Source: Candidatus Caenarcanum sp.
GTDB lineage: Bacteria; Cyanobacteriota; Vampirovibrionia; Gastranaerophilales; UBA9971
Reading direction: 5' to 3'
DNA: 5,710 nucleotides
Assembly: GCA_020720345.1 (NCBI GenBank)
Contig: DYOT01000093.1
Span: 1-5,710 of the forward strand
A model generated the notes under the pieces. The model had not been told where the DNA came from. It was given only the letters and a program-made list of their open reading frames with translations, and did not search any database. Shown here piece by piece: positions 1-5,683 of the stretch (positions are counted from its first letter, which is position 1; each line of letters starts with the position of its first letter). A program made the translations under genes and the position numbers.

Positions 1-20
1 TCATTGCGAAAGGACTCCAC

Positions 21-45
21 TTTTTCTGACTAAATGTCAGGAAAA
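21..45. other. 10-bp hairpin of unknown role
   Basis: Bases 21-30 pair with 36-45 around the loop TAAAT, giving ten pairs including one G-T wobble (T25-G41). The CTGAC/GTCAG core is perfect and the outer half is T-run against A-run. On neither strand is it followed by a T-tract, so it does not look like an intrinsic terminator. It lies between a lone TCATTGCGAA at the window edge and a perfect AAGGAGGT at 47-54. It may be part of a decayed repeat unit that extends left of the window. The structure is seen directly; any function is unknown. Confidence 0.35.
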
Positions 46-77
46 GAAGGAGGTACATGGTAAAGGAAAAGTCATTA

Positions 78-172
78 TTGTCATTGCGAGGAGAGGCTTT
101 AGCCTCGACGTGGCAATCCAAAGAAAAGATTCTTTAGATTGCCACGCTCCCGTTGGTCGCTCGCAATGACAA
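78..172. repeat. Palindromic TCATTGCGAG repeat, copy 1 (MITE/REP-like)
   Basis: The ends form a perfect 13-bp terminal inverted repeat: TTGTCATTGCGAG at 78-90 and its complement at 160-172. Inside is a long hairpin, 109-125 against 130-146, with 16 of 17 pairs and a 4-base loop built on GGCAATCC/GATTGCC. A smaller hairpin, GAGGCT/AGCCTC, sits at 93-106. There is no coding capacity for a transposase. Related elements at 2167-2299 and about 3297-3435 share the ends and the GCAATC/GATTGC core but differ in the middle. It lies about 40 bp past the stop codon of the minus-strand gene that ends at 211, so it could end or protect that transcript. That role is inference. Confidence 0.85.
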
Positions 173-210
173 CCTGAGTAGTTACATATTTTTCTTATAT
201 TATCAGAAAA

Positions 211-2016
211 TTAATGTTTTTTATTTTCTTTCGGGCTTAAAACTTTTTCAGCTTCGCTGATTACCCTGTCAGTATCAGCTAATGCTTTTTGAAATTTAGC
301 TTTCTTCTGGATATCTTCAGGGGAAACCTGTCTGGTGTCAGAAGGCATGTATGCACCCGGTTTATCTTTTTTGCCCAGTGTTTTTGCGGCAATTTCCTGT
401 TCGTTCTGAGGAGAAGCTACTGAAACAGCTCCTACAGGCTGATTAATTTTTGTCCCATGTTCTTTCATATATTTATCTAGCATTGGATTTGCCGGATTGG
501 TGTTTTCGGGCAAAGTCATGTTCTGCTGCTGAAGAGTATTTTCTGCCGGTTTTCCCGTTTTATCCAGCTGTTTTTTTGCAGCAAGAGTAATTAAGCCTTT
601 ATTTGTATTATCAGCAAGAGTATTGTTTGTTTTAGCGGCATCATCTTCTTTTCCTTTTTCTTCTTCAGCTTTTTCTTTTGCCAGAAGTGCTTCAGGCTTG
701 CCGAAAATACTGTGGGATATGAATCTCAGACCTTTATCCGTGTAAGATTGAAGAACAAACATAAATAATGCAAACCTGCCAACACCGCCGCCGAATCTTT
801 TCGTATATTCCCAGGGCTTCCCGTACCATTTTTTAGCTTTAGGGGTTTCTAGCCCGATACTTAAGAACTTTCCAAGTCCCCTGAAAGGCGCTTTTATTAT
901 ATTGCTAAACGGATTTCCTCCTTTAAGGGCTTTCAGGCTGCCGATTCCTTTAAACAGCGCAAATCCTAAAGGCAGCATCATAAGCCAACTGCCAAGCTCT
1001 GCTATGGTGCTGTGAGCTGCTGTGCTTATTTTTTCTCCTTTCGGGGCATCCCATGTTTGTTTTATCATTTTGCCCAGTAAGTTAGCGCCCATAAAGAACA
1101 TAAACGCAGCGCCACCAAGCTTCATTCCGTTGCTAAAAAGGCTTTTTGCACCCATACCTTTACTGAAATTCCCAAGATTAACAGTAAGAAACGTAGTCAT
1201 ATTTTGATGAACAGCCATTAAAAATTTTGATATTCCGGAACGGGCTATTCCTGAAGCCGGGAGTTTATAAAATTGAGCCCTGTTTCTCAGTATTTCAAAT
1301 CTTTTTGTTGAACTTCCCTGCTTGGCTAAATTTTCAGCTTCTGTAAAGGCCTTTTCACAAAGTTCTTCATAGCTGTGTTTTATTCCGTTATATTCCAGCT
1401 TGGGGCTTTTATGATTTGCTATTTCCAGTACGCTTTCAAGCTCTTTAATATGCTTAGGAGCGTCTTTTTTTGAAATTTCCGTAGCTTCATTAAGCATATC
1501 CCTTAATATATGGCTTCTTGTTATAGTTATCTGATTTCTTGCCATAGAAAATCTAGGCGTTGTTGGCGGGGAGTCTATCAGCTGTCTTAAAAAGTTTGTT
1601 GGTTTTAATCTCTGATAAGCATTTTTTATTCCTTTAAATTCAGGTATCCATTTATCAGCAAATTTATCAATACCATTAAGCATTTTACCTAAAACAGATT
1701 CATCGTAACTTTTTCCTGAAGGAAGTTTTTTAAGCAGTTTGTCTATGGCTAAAAAAGGAATAGTCCCGATTAAAATATTAATCGGTTCGCCTAAAAAAGC
1801 TTTGAGAGTACTTGTAACAGGGTTAGTTTTAGCATCTTCTTTTGCTTTATCTTTTACAGGTTGTAATCGTGGATCATCATAACTTATTGGCAGGCTGGCT
1901 GGATTATCTCCATAGCCGCCCTGATTTTGCACATTTCCTTGCGCTGCCTGGTTCTGGATATTTGGAACGTAAGGCTGTTTGTATAAATATTGATTTGATG
2001 TGGTTAAATCTGCCAT
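211..2016 (-). CDS. Uncharacterised 601-residue protein with hydrophobic segments
   Basis: I do not recognise this protein. It is a complete frame from ATG (2014-2016) to TAA (211-213). AGGAAA lies 8 bases before the ATG (plus positions 2025-2030), which supports this start. Residues 1-60 are polar and rich in Gln, Asn and Pro, and look disordered; there is no signal peptide. Hydrophobic stretches occur near residues 76-96, 298-320, 335-362 and 411-425, each flanked by Lys/Arg, so membrane association in the middle of the chain is likely. Residues 160-250 are charged and helical, with many Lys and Glu. The last 160 residues are Lys/Glu/Asn/Gln-rich and low complexity. No catalytic motif is visible. 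The overall form, with disordered tails around a hydrophobic basic core, would suit a membrane-attached structural or envelope protein, but that is a guess. Its 5' side faces the 2017-2332 gap; I see no convincing promoter there, only an AT-rich stretch with TATATA. Confidence 0.9.
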   Translation of the reverse strand: MADLTTSNQYLYKQPYVPNIQNQAAQGNVQNQGGYGDNPASLPISYDDPRLQPVKDKAKEDAKTNPVTSTLKAFLGEPINILIGTIPFLAIDKLLKKLPSGKSYDESVLGKMLNGIDKFADKWIPEFKGIKNAYQRLKPTNFLRQLIDSPPTTPRFSMARNQITITRSHILRDMLNEATEISKKDAPKHIKELESVLEIANHKSPKLEYNGIKHSYEELCEKAFTEAENLAKQGSSTKRFEILRNRAQFYKLPASGIARSGISKFLMAVHQNMTTFLTVNLGNFSKGMGAKSLFSNGMKLGGAAFMFFMGANLLGKMIKQTWDAPKGEKISTAAHSTIAELGSWLMMLPLGFALFKGIGSLKALKGGNPFSNIIKAPFRGLGKFLSIGLETPKAKKWYGKPWEYTKRFGGGVGRFALFMFVLQSYTDKGLRFISHSIFGKPEALLAKEKAEEEKGKEDDAAKTNNTLADNTNKGLITLAAKKQLDKTGKPAENTLQQQNMTLPENTNPANPMLDKYMKEHGTKINQPVGAVSVASPQNEQEIAAKTLGKKDKPGAYMPSDTRQVSPEDIQKKAKFQKALADTDRVISEAEKVLSPKENKKH

Positions 2017-2166
2017 TTTTCCGCTTTCCTAAATATTTCCCATGAAAAAGCTTCTACTAATTTAAAAACATTTCTCATTAAAAAATTGCGTTTTATGCTT
2101 TTATATATGAATTTATGTTAATTTTTTGTTAGACTTGTTAGCGTGAACTGCTAATTAATAGTTGCA

Positions 2167-2299
2167 CTGTCATTGCGAGGTGCTAACGCACGTAGTTAAG
2201 TCCCTAATCATGAATCGGCTACTTATCAGGAAGCGAATGCTTCCGAAGCAATCCACTTAGTTTTTGGATTGCTTCGGGCTAAAGCCCTCGCAATGACAG
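2167..2299. repeat. Palindromic TCATTGCGAGG repeat, copy 2
   Basis: This has a perfect 14-bp terminal inverted repeat: CTGTCATTGCGAGG at 2167-2180 and its complement at 2286-2299. The inner hairpin is a perfect 13-bp stem, CCGAAGCAATCCA (2243-2255) against 2265-2277, with a 9-base loop. Two further small hairpins flank it: GGAAGC/GCTTCC at 2229-2244 and GGGCT/AGCCC at 2276-2287. It contains no open frame of note. It is longer than copy 1 because of about 50 extra bases in its left arm. It ends 33 bp before the ATG at 2333, so it either lies in that gene's 5' leader or separates it from its promoter. No clear target-site duplication is visible. Confidence 0.85.
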
Positions 2300-2332
2300 A
2301 GGTAATTTGCTTCGACAAACAATGGAGGAATC

Positions 2333-2680
2333 ATGAAAAAAATCATTCTTATATTAGGTTTATTATTGCTTGCAGACATATTTTACTTTTCTTTTGTAAA
2401 TCAGGGACAGTCATTAGTGCTTAATTACAAGCCTATAATCTCAGGGTTTACTGTTAATTCAGGAATTTTCTATTTAATTTACGGATTTTACGGAATTTTA
2501 TGCGGCTTTTTGCTGGCTTATTACAAAAATCTTGAATTTAAGGAAAAAATCAAAAAACTATCAAGAACAGCCGAAAAATCTTCCATAGAATCAGAGGAAA
2601 ATTCTGATAAAGTAAAAGCGCTGGAAGCAAAAATAAACACGCTTGAAACAGCCTTAAAAGAAGCTTTAAATAAAAAATAA
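2333..2680 (+). CDS. LapA/DUF1049-like small membrane protein
   Basis: This 115-residue protein has two membrane segments (about 3-22 and 43-64) joined by a short loop. The loop opens with FVNQGQ and holds a beta-like stretch, SLVLNYKP. A charged coiled coil follows (about 67-113, rich in Lys, Glu, Leu and Ala). This architecture, with the conserved Asn just after the first helix, is that of the LapA domain (DUF1049) family. In E. coli, LapA works at the inner membrane with LapB in controlling lipopolysaccharide synthesis; in other phyla the role is unknown. The match rests on topology and a few residues, so it could be another two-helix membrane protein. GGAGG at 2324-2328, four bases before the ATG, is a strong but closely spaced ribosome binding site. 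The gene stands alone, with a palindromic repeat immediately upstream and a 221-bp gap downstream. Confidence 0.8.
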   Translation: MKKIILILGLLLLADIFYFSFVNQGQSLVLNYKPIISGFTVNSGIFYLIYGFYGILCGFLLAYYKNLEFKEKIKKLSRTAEKSSIESEENSDKVKALEAKINTLETALKEALNKK

Positions 2681-2691
2681 TAAGATTATTT
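2675..2691 (+). terminator. Weak AT-only hairpin at end of LapA-like gene
   Basis: AAATAAT (2675-2681) pairs with ATTATTT (2685-2691) around an AAG loop and overlaps the TAA stop codon. All seven pairs are A-T and the following bases are only partly T-rich, so termination would be weak at best. It is the only candidate seen between this gene and the promoter-like sequence near 2724. Confidence 0.2.
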
Positions 2692-2723
2692 ATTCACTAT
2701 TAAAAGTAATTGATGTAAAATTC

Positions 2724-2732
2724 TGCTATATT
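2724..2732 (+). promoter_or_regulatory. Possible extended -10 promoter (TGCTATATT)
   Basis: TGC followed by TATATT matches an extended -10 element. A TTGATG at 2710-2715 is too close (11 bases) to serve it as a normal -35, so the extended -10 would have to carry recognition. Overlapping TATTAT and TTATAA at 2729-2736 make the exact element uncertain. Transcription would begin near 2738-2740, at the left edge of the structured block before the 128-residue gene. Confidence 0.35.
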
Positions 2733-2736
2733 ATAA

Positions 2737-2889
2737 GAAGCCGCTTGGTTAAAAATTTAACAGTGGATAATAAAAATAATTTAAGGCTTCGTGCGAAGCG
2801 GGTGTGCGGTAAAACCGAAAAGGCAACTTTGTTGGCTTTGGAGGTTTCAACCAAACACATTCTAAAATATAGTGTGTAATTGATTTTTT
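2737..2889 (+). ncRNA. Candidate structured leader RNA or small RNA
   Basis: This stretch is visibly richer in G and C than its surroundings, does not carry a long gene, and is dense in complementary segments. GGCTTC (2785-2790) can pair with GAAGCC (2737-2742) or, as GCTTC, with GAAGC (2795-2799, loop GTGC). CCGCTT (2741-2746) can instead pair with AAGCGG (2796-2801). Further hairpins are GTTAAA/TTTAAC (2748-2761), CGGT/ACCG (2807-2817), and 2819-2827 with 2831-2839 (eight pairs and one G-G mismatch, loop TTT). TTGGTT (2745-2750) can also close on AACCAA (2849-2854). A last imperfect hairpin at 2855-2877 is followed by six T at 2884-2889. It matches no riboswitch consensus I know. It could be the 5' leader of the gene at 2902, a separate short RNA ending at the T-run, or chance; a 38-44 codon frame also runs through it. 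Confidence 0.4.
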
Positions 2890-2901
2890 GGGAAAAACAG
2901 T

Positions 2902-3288
2902 ATGGCAAAAGCAATTAATTGGCCTCAGGAATTTTATGACGAAGTTGTTTCAGAAGACATGGATTCGCTTAGAATTGCAATTAGACCCGGAAGTATTTAT
3001 TTTGATAACGGATATTTTACCGACAATGAAGTGATTGATATAAGAATCAATCATAAAATTGCAAGAAAAGGTCTTATTTTTGGAGATATGCAGCTTTTAA
3101 AAATAAAAGAACTTCTTGATGAAGACCTTGCAAAATACAAAAAGTCTCTTCAGGATAAAGCAAGCGTTATTAGCTTTCTTTCAAAAAATTATAATCAACA
3201 AATTAATGAAGAAAGTAGCGTAACTTTAATAACTTATAAAAACCTGGAAGCCGTGCCCCCTGATGAAGATGACGATCCTCACATGTAA
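2902..3288 (+). CDS. Uncharacterised 128-residue acidic-tailed protein
   Basis: I do not recognise this protein. It runs from ATG at 2902 to TAA at 3286-3288, with ordinary AT-rich codon use. There is no signal peptide or membrane segment, so it is probably cytosolic. Residues 20-50 look like alternating beta strands (LRIAIRPGSIYFDNGYF and EVIDIRIN). Residues 62-95 look like a long charged helix (from DMQLLKIKELL). The chain ends in a very acidic tail after residue 118 (PPDEDDDPHM). The ribosome binding site is poor: only GGGA at 2890-2893, eight bases before the ATG, right after a run of six T. A weak site behind a hairpin-rich leader fits translational or attenuation control, but this is inference. 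No partner gene is evident; the next gene lies 208 bp downstream, beyond a decayed repeat. Confidence 0.85.
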   Translation: MAKAINWPQEFYDEVVSEDMDSLRIAIRPGSIYFDNGYFTDNEVIDIRINHKIARKGLIFGDMQLLKIKELLDEDLAKYKKSLQDKASVISFLSKNYNQQINEESSVTLITYKNLEAVPPDEDDDPHM

Positions 3289-3296
3289 TTATAAAT

Positions 3297-3435
3297 CCGT
3301 CATTGCGAGGTCTTGGAACATTGTATATAAGCTAAAATTGAAATACCGAAGCAATCTTCTTCCTTTCAAAGAAAAATAATAAGTTTTGTAAAGATTGCAT
3401 GATTTTTTAGCAAGTTTAATTCTTCGCAAGTTTTA
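3297..3435. repeat. Decayed palindromic repeat, copy 3
   Basis: The left end, CGTCATTGCGAGG (3298-3310), matches copies 1 and 2 almost exactly. CCGAAGCAATC at 3346-3356 matches the core of copy 2. The core stem survives as GCAATCTT (3351-3358) against AAGATTGC (3391-3398). The right end has eroded to CTTCGCAA (3422-3429) where CCTCGCAATGAC would be expected. The overall length is close to that of copy 2. The right half has drifted toward AT-rich sequence, which suggests an old insertion. It fills most of the gap between the genes at 2902 and 3497. Confidence 0.6.
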
Positions 3436-3443
3436 AATAGATA

Positions 3444-3512
3444 GAAATTAAAAATTTAAAGTATGAGGGAAGTAAGTTAAAGAAACGGATTAGGAAATGA
3501 AAAATTTAAAGT
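3444..3512 (+). repeat. 19-base direct repeat spanning a start codon
   Basis: Positions 3444-3462 and 3494-3512 agree at 18 of 19 bases and are exactly 50 bases apart. The only difference is T at 3449 against G at 3499: the downstream copy contains the ATG start of the 106-residue gene, and the upstream copy reads ATT. The sequence is simple and AT-rich (AAAAATTTAAAGT), so chance is possible, but the length of the match hints at a local duplication of the gene's first codons. Confidence 0.45.
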
Positions 3513-3817
3513 TTACCAATGAATTTAAGGGTATTGGTCCAAAATTAAAGTGGTTTTTGTTTACCGAACTTCAGGATTTAAAATTGACATCAGATTATAT
3601 CAATCTGATATGTCCCGGAGTTATAGGTAACAAGGAAGAATCGAACCCTGTTGAAAGTCTTGAGAAAATTGTGAAACATTCTCTAATAAGAGAATTTACT
3701 CCGGAAATTCAGAATTTAAAATCATTTGACTTTCTTGTCGACACTGTAATGTACAGTATTCAGAAAAAAGCGCTAAATGGCGATGTAGTAACAGAAGAAG
3801 AACTTGACGCTGAGTAA
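3497..3817 (+). CDS. Uncharacterised 106-residue protein
   Basis: I do not recognise this protein. It is a complete frame from ATG 3497 to TAA 3815-3817, with AT-rich codons like those of its neighbours. It is predicted largely helical. A basic N-terminal part (residues 1-20, MKNLKFTNEFKGIGPKLKWF) precedes amphipathic segments near 22-38, 52-65 and 76-92, and the C-terminus is acidic (EEELDAE). There is no membrane segment or signal peptide. The start is supported weakly: AGGA lies only two bases from the ATG and CGGA seven bases away. Nearby upstream alternatives meet stop codons, for example the ATG at 3463. The gene ends 6 bp from the stop codon of the convergent TPR gene, with no hairpin between, so its transcript probably runs into the antisense strand of that gene. 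No function can be assigned. Confidence 0.8.
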   Translation: MKNLKFTNEFKGIGPKLKWFLFTELQDLKLTSDYINLICPGVIGNKEESNPVESLEKIVKHSLIREFTPEIQNLKSFDFLVDTVMYSIQKKALNGDVVTEEELDAE

Positions 3818-3823
3818 AGTAGT

Positions 3824-5488
3824 TTAAATTACGGCAAATAAGCTGTGTAAACGTTCTTGCACTTCACATTCATCTATTTCTTCTGTAATTATGTTTATGT
3901 CTATTGCCATTTGGTAATATTTTGCGGCATCTGTTTTGTTTTTCAGGGTATGATAAGCTCTGCCTTTGTTGTAATAGGCAAGCGCATAATTAGGATTATG
4001 CTTAATTGCCTGAGTAAACATAACAATAGCTTCTTCAGGATTTCTAGTCCCGTCAAGATAGACAACCCCAAGATTATTAAAGGCAATTTCATATTTCGGA
4101 TTTAAGTTAATTGCCTTATGATAAGCCACGATTGCTTCATCAATATAGCCTTTTTCCCATAAAGTTAAACCCAGATTACAGAATAATTTGGGGCAGCCGG
4201 GTTCAAGCTTGGCAGCATTACAATAGCAGTCTATAGTGTTATCAAGGTCATTTTTATCCTGATAAGCTTCTCCTAATGACATAAAGGCGTCAACATTTTG
4301 GGGATCCATTAATATTGCTGTCTGGTAGGCAACAATAGCCGCATCTATGTTATCCTTAATTTGATGATAAATTGCGCCAAGAGCCTGACAGACTATAGAA
4401 GTCCATTCATTGTCGGGATTTAATCTTATTGCCTGCATATATTCAGAAATTGCCCCGTCATAGTCCTGAAGCTGCACAAGAGTATACGCAAGACTGTTAT
4501 GATAAAAAGCATTATTGGGCTCAAGTTCTATAGATCTTTTAAAAGAATTAACCGCACTGAACCTGTCTTCTTTTTGCAGATATAAATGACCTAATTCGTA
4601 GAAAACGCCGGGGTTTCCGGATTCCAGAACGGCAAGCTTGTTATAACAATATATTATTTCTTCTAAATTGTTTTTGTCATGAGTCTGAAGAACGTCTGCC
4701 AACTTTGCCCATAGAACAATATTATCGGGCGAGGCAACAAGGACTTCTCTGTAAAAATCAGCAGCTCTTTGCGAATTTTGAATTTCCAGATAAAGATCGC
4801 CAATTTTTGAATAGAATAAATCTTTTCTGCCTGTTATTAAAGCGGCTTTTTTACAAATTTTAATGGTTTTTTGGTATTTTCCAAGCTTTTTATAAAAATC
4901 AGCTTTAAATTTATAGAAAAATAAATAAAAATCTTCAAGGCAGCCCTTGTATAATGTCTTGATTATATCAAAATCACAGGGCGACATAACTATTCCAGAT
5001 AGAAAATAATACATTCCCTTAATAAAATCGGAGCCTTGAGGGGTTGTTTGCCTTAATCTCTCTATTATTGTAAGACCAAGAGCTATTCTGGCCTTTGAAG
5101 ACTTAAACCCGGAAAGTTTTATAGAAAACTTAAAGGATCTTTCAGCTTCTTTATAATTTCCGGAGGCTTTTAGGAAATAACCCAGATAAAGCCGCGCATT
5201 AGCAGATCTGGAATCAAGTTCTATAGCTTTTTTACAATTTTTAATCGCTATATTTAAATCAATATCACCTTTTTCCCATAATAAACTGGCTAGTTTATAA
5301 TAAACATCAGAAATTGAGGGATTAAGTTTTATTGCTTCCTGATAATATACAAGGGCTGTATCAAGATCAGTTTTATCGGAGCTTATAAGATAATTTTCAT
5401 GTGATTTTTGAGCCAGATATAAAATATGGTCTACATCTGACCCTGAAAGGACAGGAATTTGTGCTTCCTGATTGTTTTGTTTCAGCAT
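3824..5488 (-). CDS. Tetratricopeptide repeat (TPR) protein
   Basis: This 554-residue protein is built almost wholly of 34-residue TPR units, helical hairpins that bind other proteins. Clear units carry the usual W/LG-Y-A-LNP pattern: about residues 60-93 (ending AIELD), 95-126, 223-254, 293-326 (AIKLNP-like SIELEPN), 327-360 (AIRLNPD), 363-397, 398-431, 432-465 (AINLNPK), 466-500 (AIKHNPN) and 501-533. Weaker ones lie near 28-57, 193-220 and 258-290, about a dozen in all. Residues 127-192 depart from the pattern and may be degenerate repeats or a linker. There is no signal peptide, membrane anchor or fused enzyme domain, so it is probably a cytosolic scaffold or adaptor. AGAGGT, seven bases before the ATG (plus 5496-5501), fixes the start firmly. 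The partner is unknown; no neighbour suggests one. Large TPR proteins are common and their targets cannot be read from the repeats. Confidence 0.95.
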   Translation of the reverse strand: MLKQNNQEAQIPVLSGSDVDHILYLAQKSHENYLISSDKTDLDTALVYYQEAIKLNPSISDVYYKLASLLWEKGDIDLNIAIKNCKKAIELDSRSANARLYLGYFLKASGNYKEAERSFKFSIKLSGFKSSKARIALGLTIIERLRQTTPQGSDFIKGMYYFLSGIVMSPCDFDIIKTLYKGCLEDFYLFFYKFKADFYKKLGKYQKTIKICKKAALITGRKDLFYSKIGDLYLEIQNSQRAADFYREVLVASPDNIVLWAKLADVLQTHDKNNLEEIIYCYNKLAVLESGNPGVFYELGHLYLQKEDRFSAVNSFKRSIELEPNNAFYHNSLAYTLVQLQDYDGAISEYMQAIRLNPDNEWTSIVCQALGAIYHQIKDNIDAAIVAYQTAILMDPQNVDAFMSLGEAYQDKNDLDNTIDCYCNAAKLEPGCPKLFCNLGLTLWEKGYIDEAIVAYHKAINLNPKYEIAFNNLGVVYLDGTRNPEEAIVMFTQAIKHNPNYALAYYNKGRAYHTLKNKTDAAKYYQMAIDINIITEEIDECEVQERLHSLFAVI

Positions 5489-5504
5489 TAAGTTTACCTC
5501 TCAA

Positions 5505-5581
5505 GACGATCAAGCCGGGGCAAAAGCCGACAAGGCGAAAATAACACCTTGCCAATTTGTCCCTTTTTCTTGTCTATCGTC
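5505..5581 (-). promoter_or_regulatory. Hairpin-rich 5' leader of the TPR gene
   Basis: A GC-richer patch in an otherwise AT-rich gap. GACGAT (5505-5510) is complementary to ATCGTC (5576-5581), and the adjacent CAAG (5511-5514) to CTTG (5569-5572). Nested inside are GGC-AAAA-GCC (5519-5528) and a 7-bp hairpin at 5531-5551 (CAAGGCG against CACCTTG, one wobble pair). It lies just before the ribosome binding site of the TPR gene. If transcribed whole it would form a branched leader, but the start site is uncertain, and a promoter read at 5555-5583 would cut it short. Confidence 0.3.
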
Positions 5582-5583
5582 AA
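5555..5583 (-). promoter_or_regulatory. Possible promoter for the TPR gene
   Basis: Read on the minus strand, TTGACG (complement of 5578-5583) matches a -35 at five of six bases. Seventeen bases later stands ACAAAT (complement of 5555-5560), a poor -10 with three of six matches. It would give a leader of about 60 bases. The good -35 and poor -10 make this tentative, and it overlaps one arm of the leader inverted repeat. Confidence 0.25.
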
Positions 5584-5643
5584 TCGTTTAATAAAACTTT
5601 ATGATTTATAAAATTTCTCATTATTTTAGAGGAGATTTTAATT

Positions 5644-5670
5644 TTGATTTCTGTTCTGGTTTAGTATAAT
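5644..5670 (+). promoter_or_regulatory. Probable rightward promoter toward a gene beyond the window
   Basis: TATAAT at 5665-5670 is a perfect -10. TTGATT at 5644-5649 is a fair -35 with a 15-base spacer, shorter than the usual 17. Transcription would begin near 5676-5678 and run out of the window to the right, divergent from the TPR gene. No gene start is identifiable within the last 30 bases; the ATG at 5701 has no ribosome binding site. Confidence 0.45.
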
Positions 5671-5683
5671 TGAAACAATTTAA

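Noticed and set aside
21..45. Intrinsic terminator
   Set aside because: The T-run precedes the stem and the A-run follows it on the plus strand, and the minus strand also lacks a T-tract after the hairpin.
1022..1207. 61-residue plus-strand open frame
   Set aside because: Lies wholly antisense within the 601-residue gene, with no supporting ribosome binding site or motif; a shadow frame.
1842..2045. 67-residue plus-strand open frame over the start of the 601-residue gene
   Set aside because: Antisense to a well-supported gene start; low-complexity composition and no ribosome binding site seen.
2737..2860. A tRNA, SRP RNA or tmRNA in the GC-rich block
   Set aside because: No cloverleaf with a TTC loop and acceptor stem, no SRP core motif (GGAAGGAAGCA-like), and no tmRNA start or end sequence.
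2726..2914. 62-residue minus-strand open frame across the structured block
   Set aside because: It overlaps the start of the 128-residue gene and the hairpin block on the opposite strand, with no ribosome binding site or recognisable domain.
78..3435. CRISPR array
   Set aside because: The repeats are long, palindromic, about 1-2 kb apart and separated by genes, with no regular spacers.
3857..4105. 82-residue plus-strand open frame
   Set aside because: Antisense to clear TPR units; its Phe/Cys/Ile-rich composition is what the reverse complement of such repeats gives.
2333..5488. A LapA-LapB pair formed by the small membrane protein and the TPR protein
   Set aside because: LapB has an N-terminal membrane helix and a C-terminal rubredoxin-like Cys domain and is about 390 residues. 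The TPR protein here has neither feature, is longer, and is on the opposite strand with two genes between.
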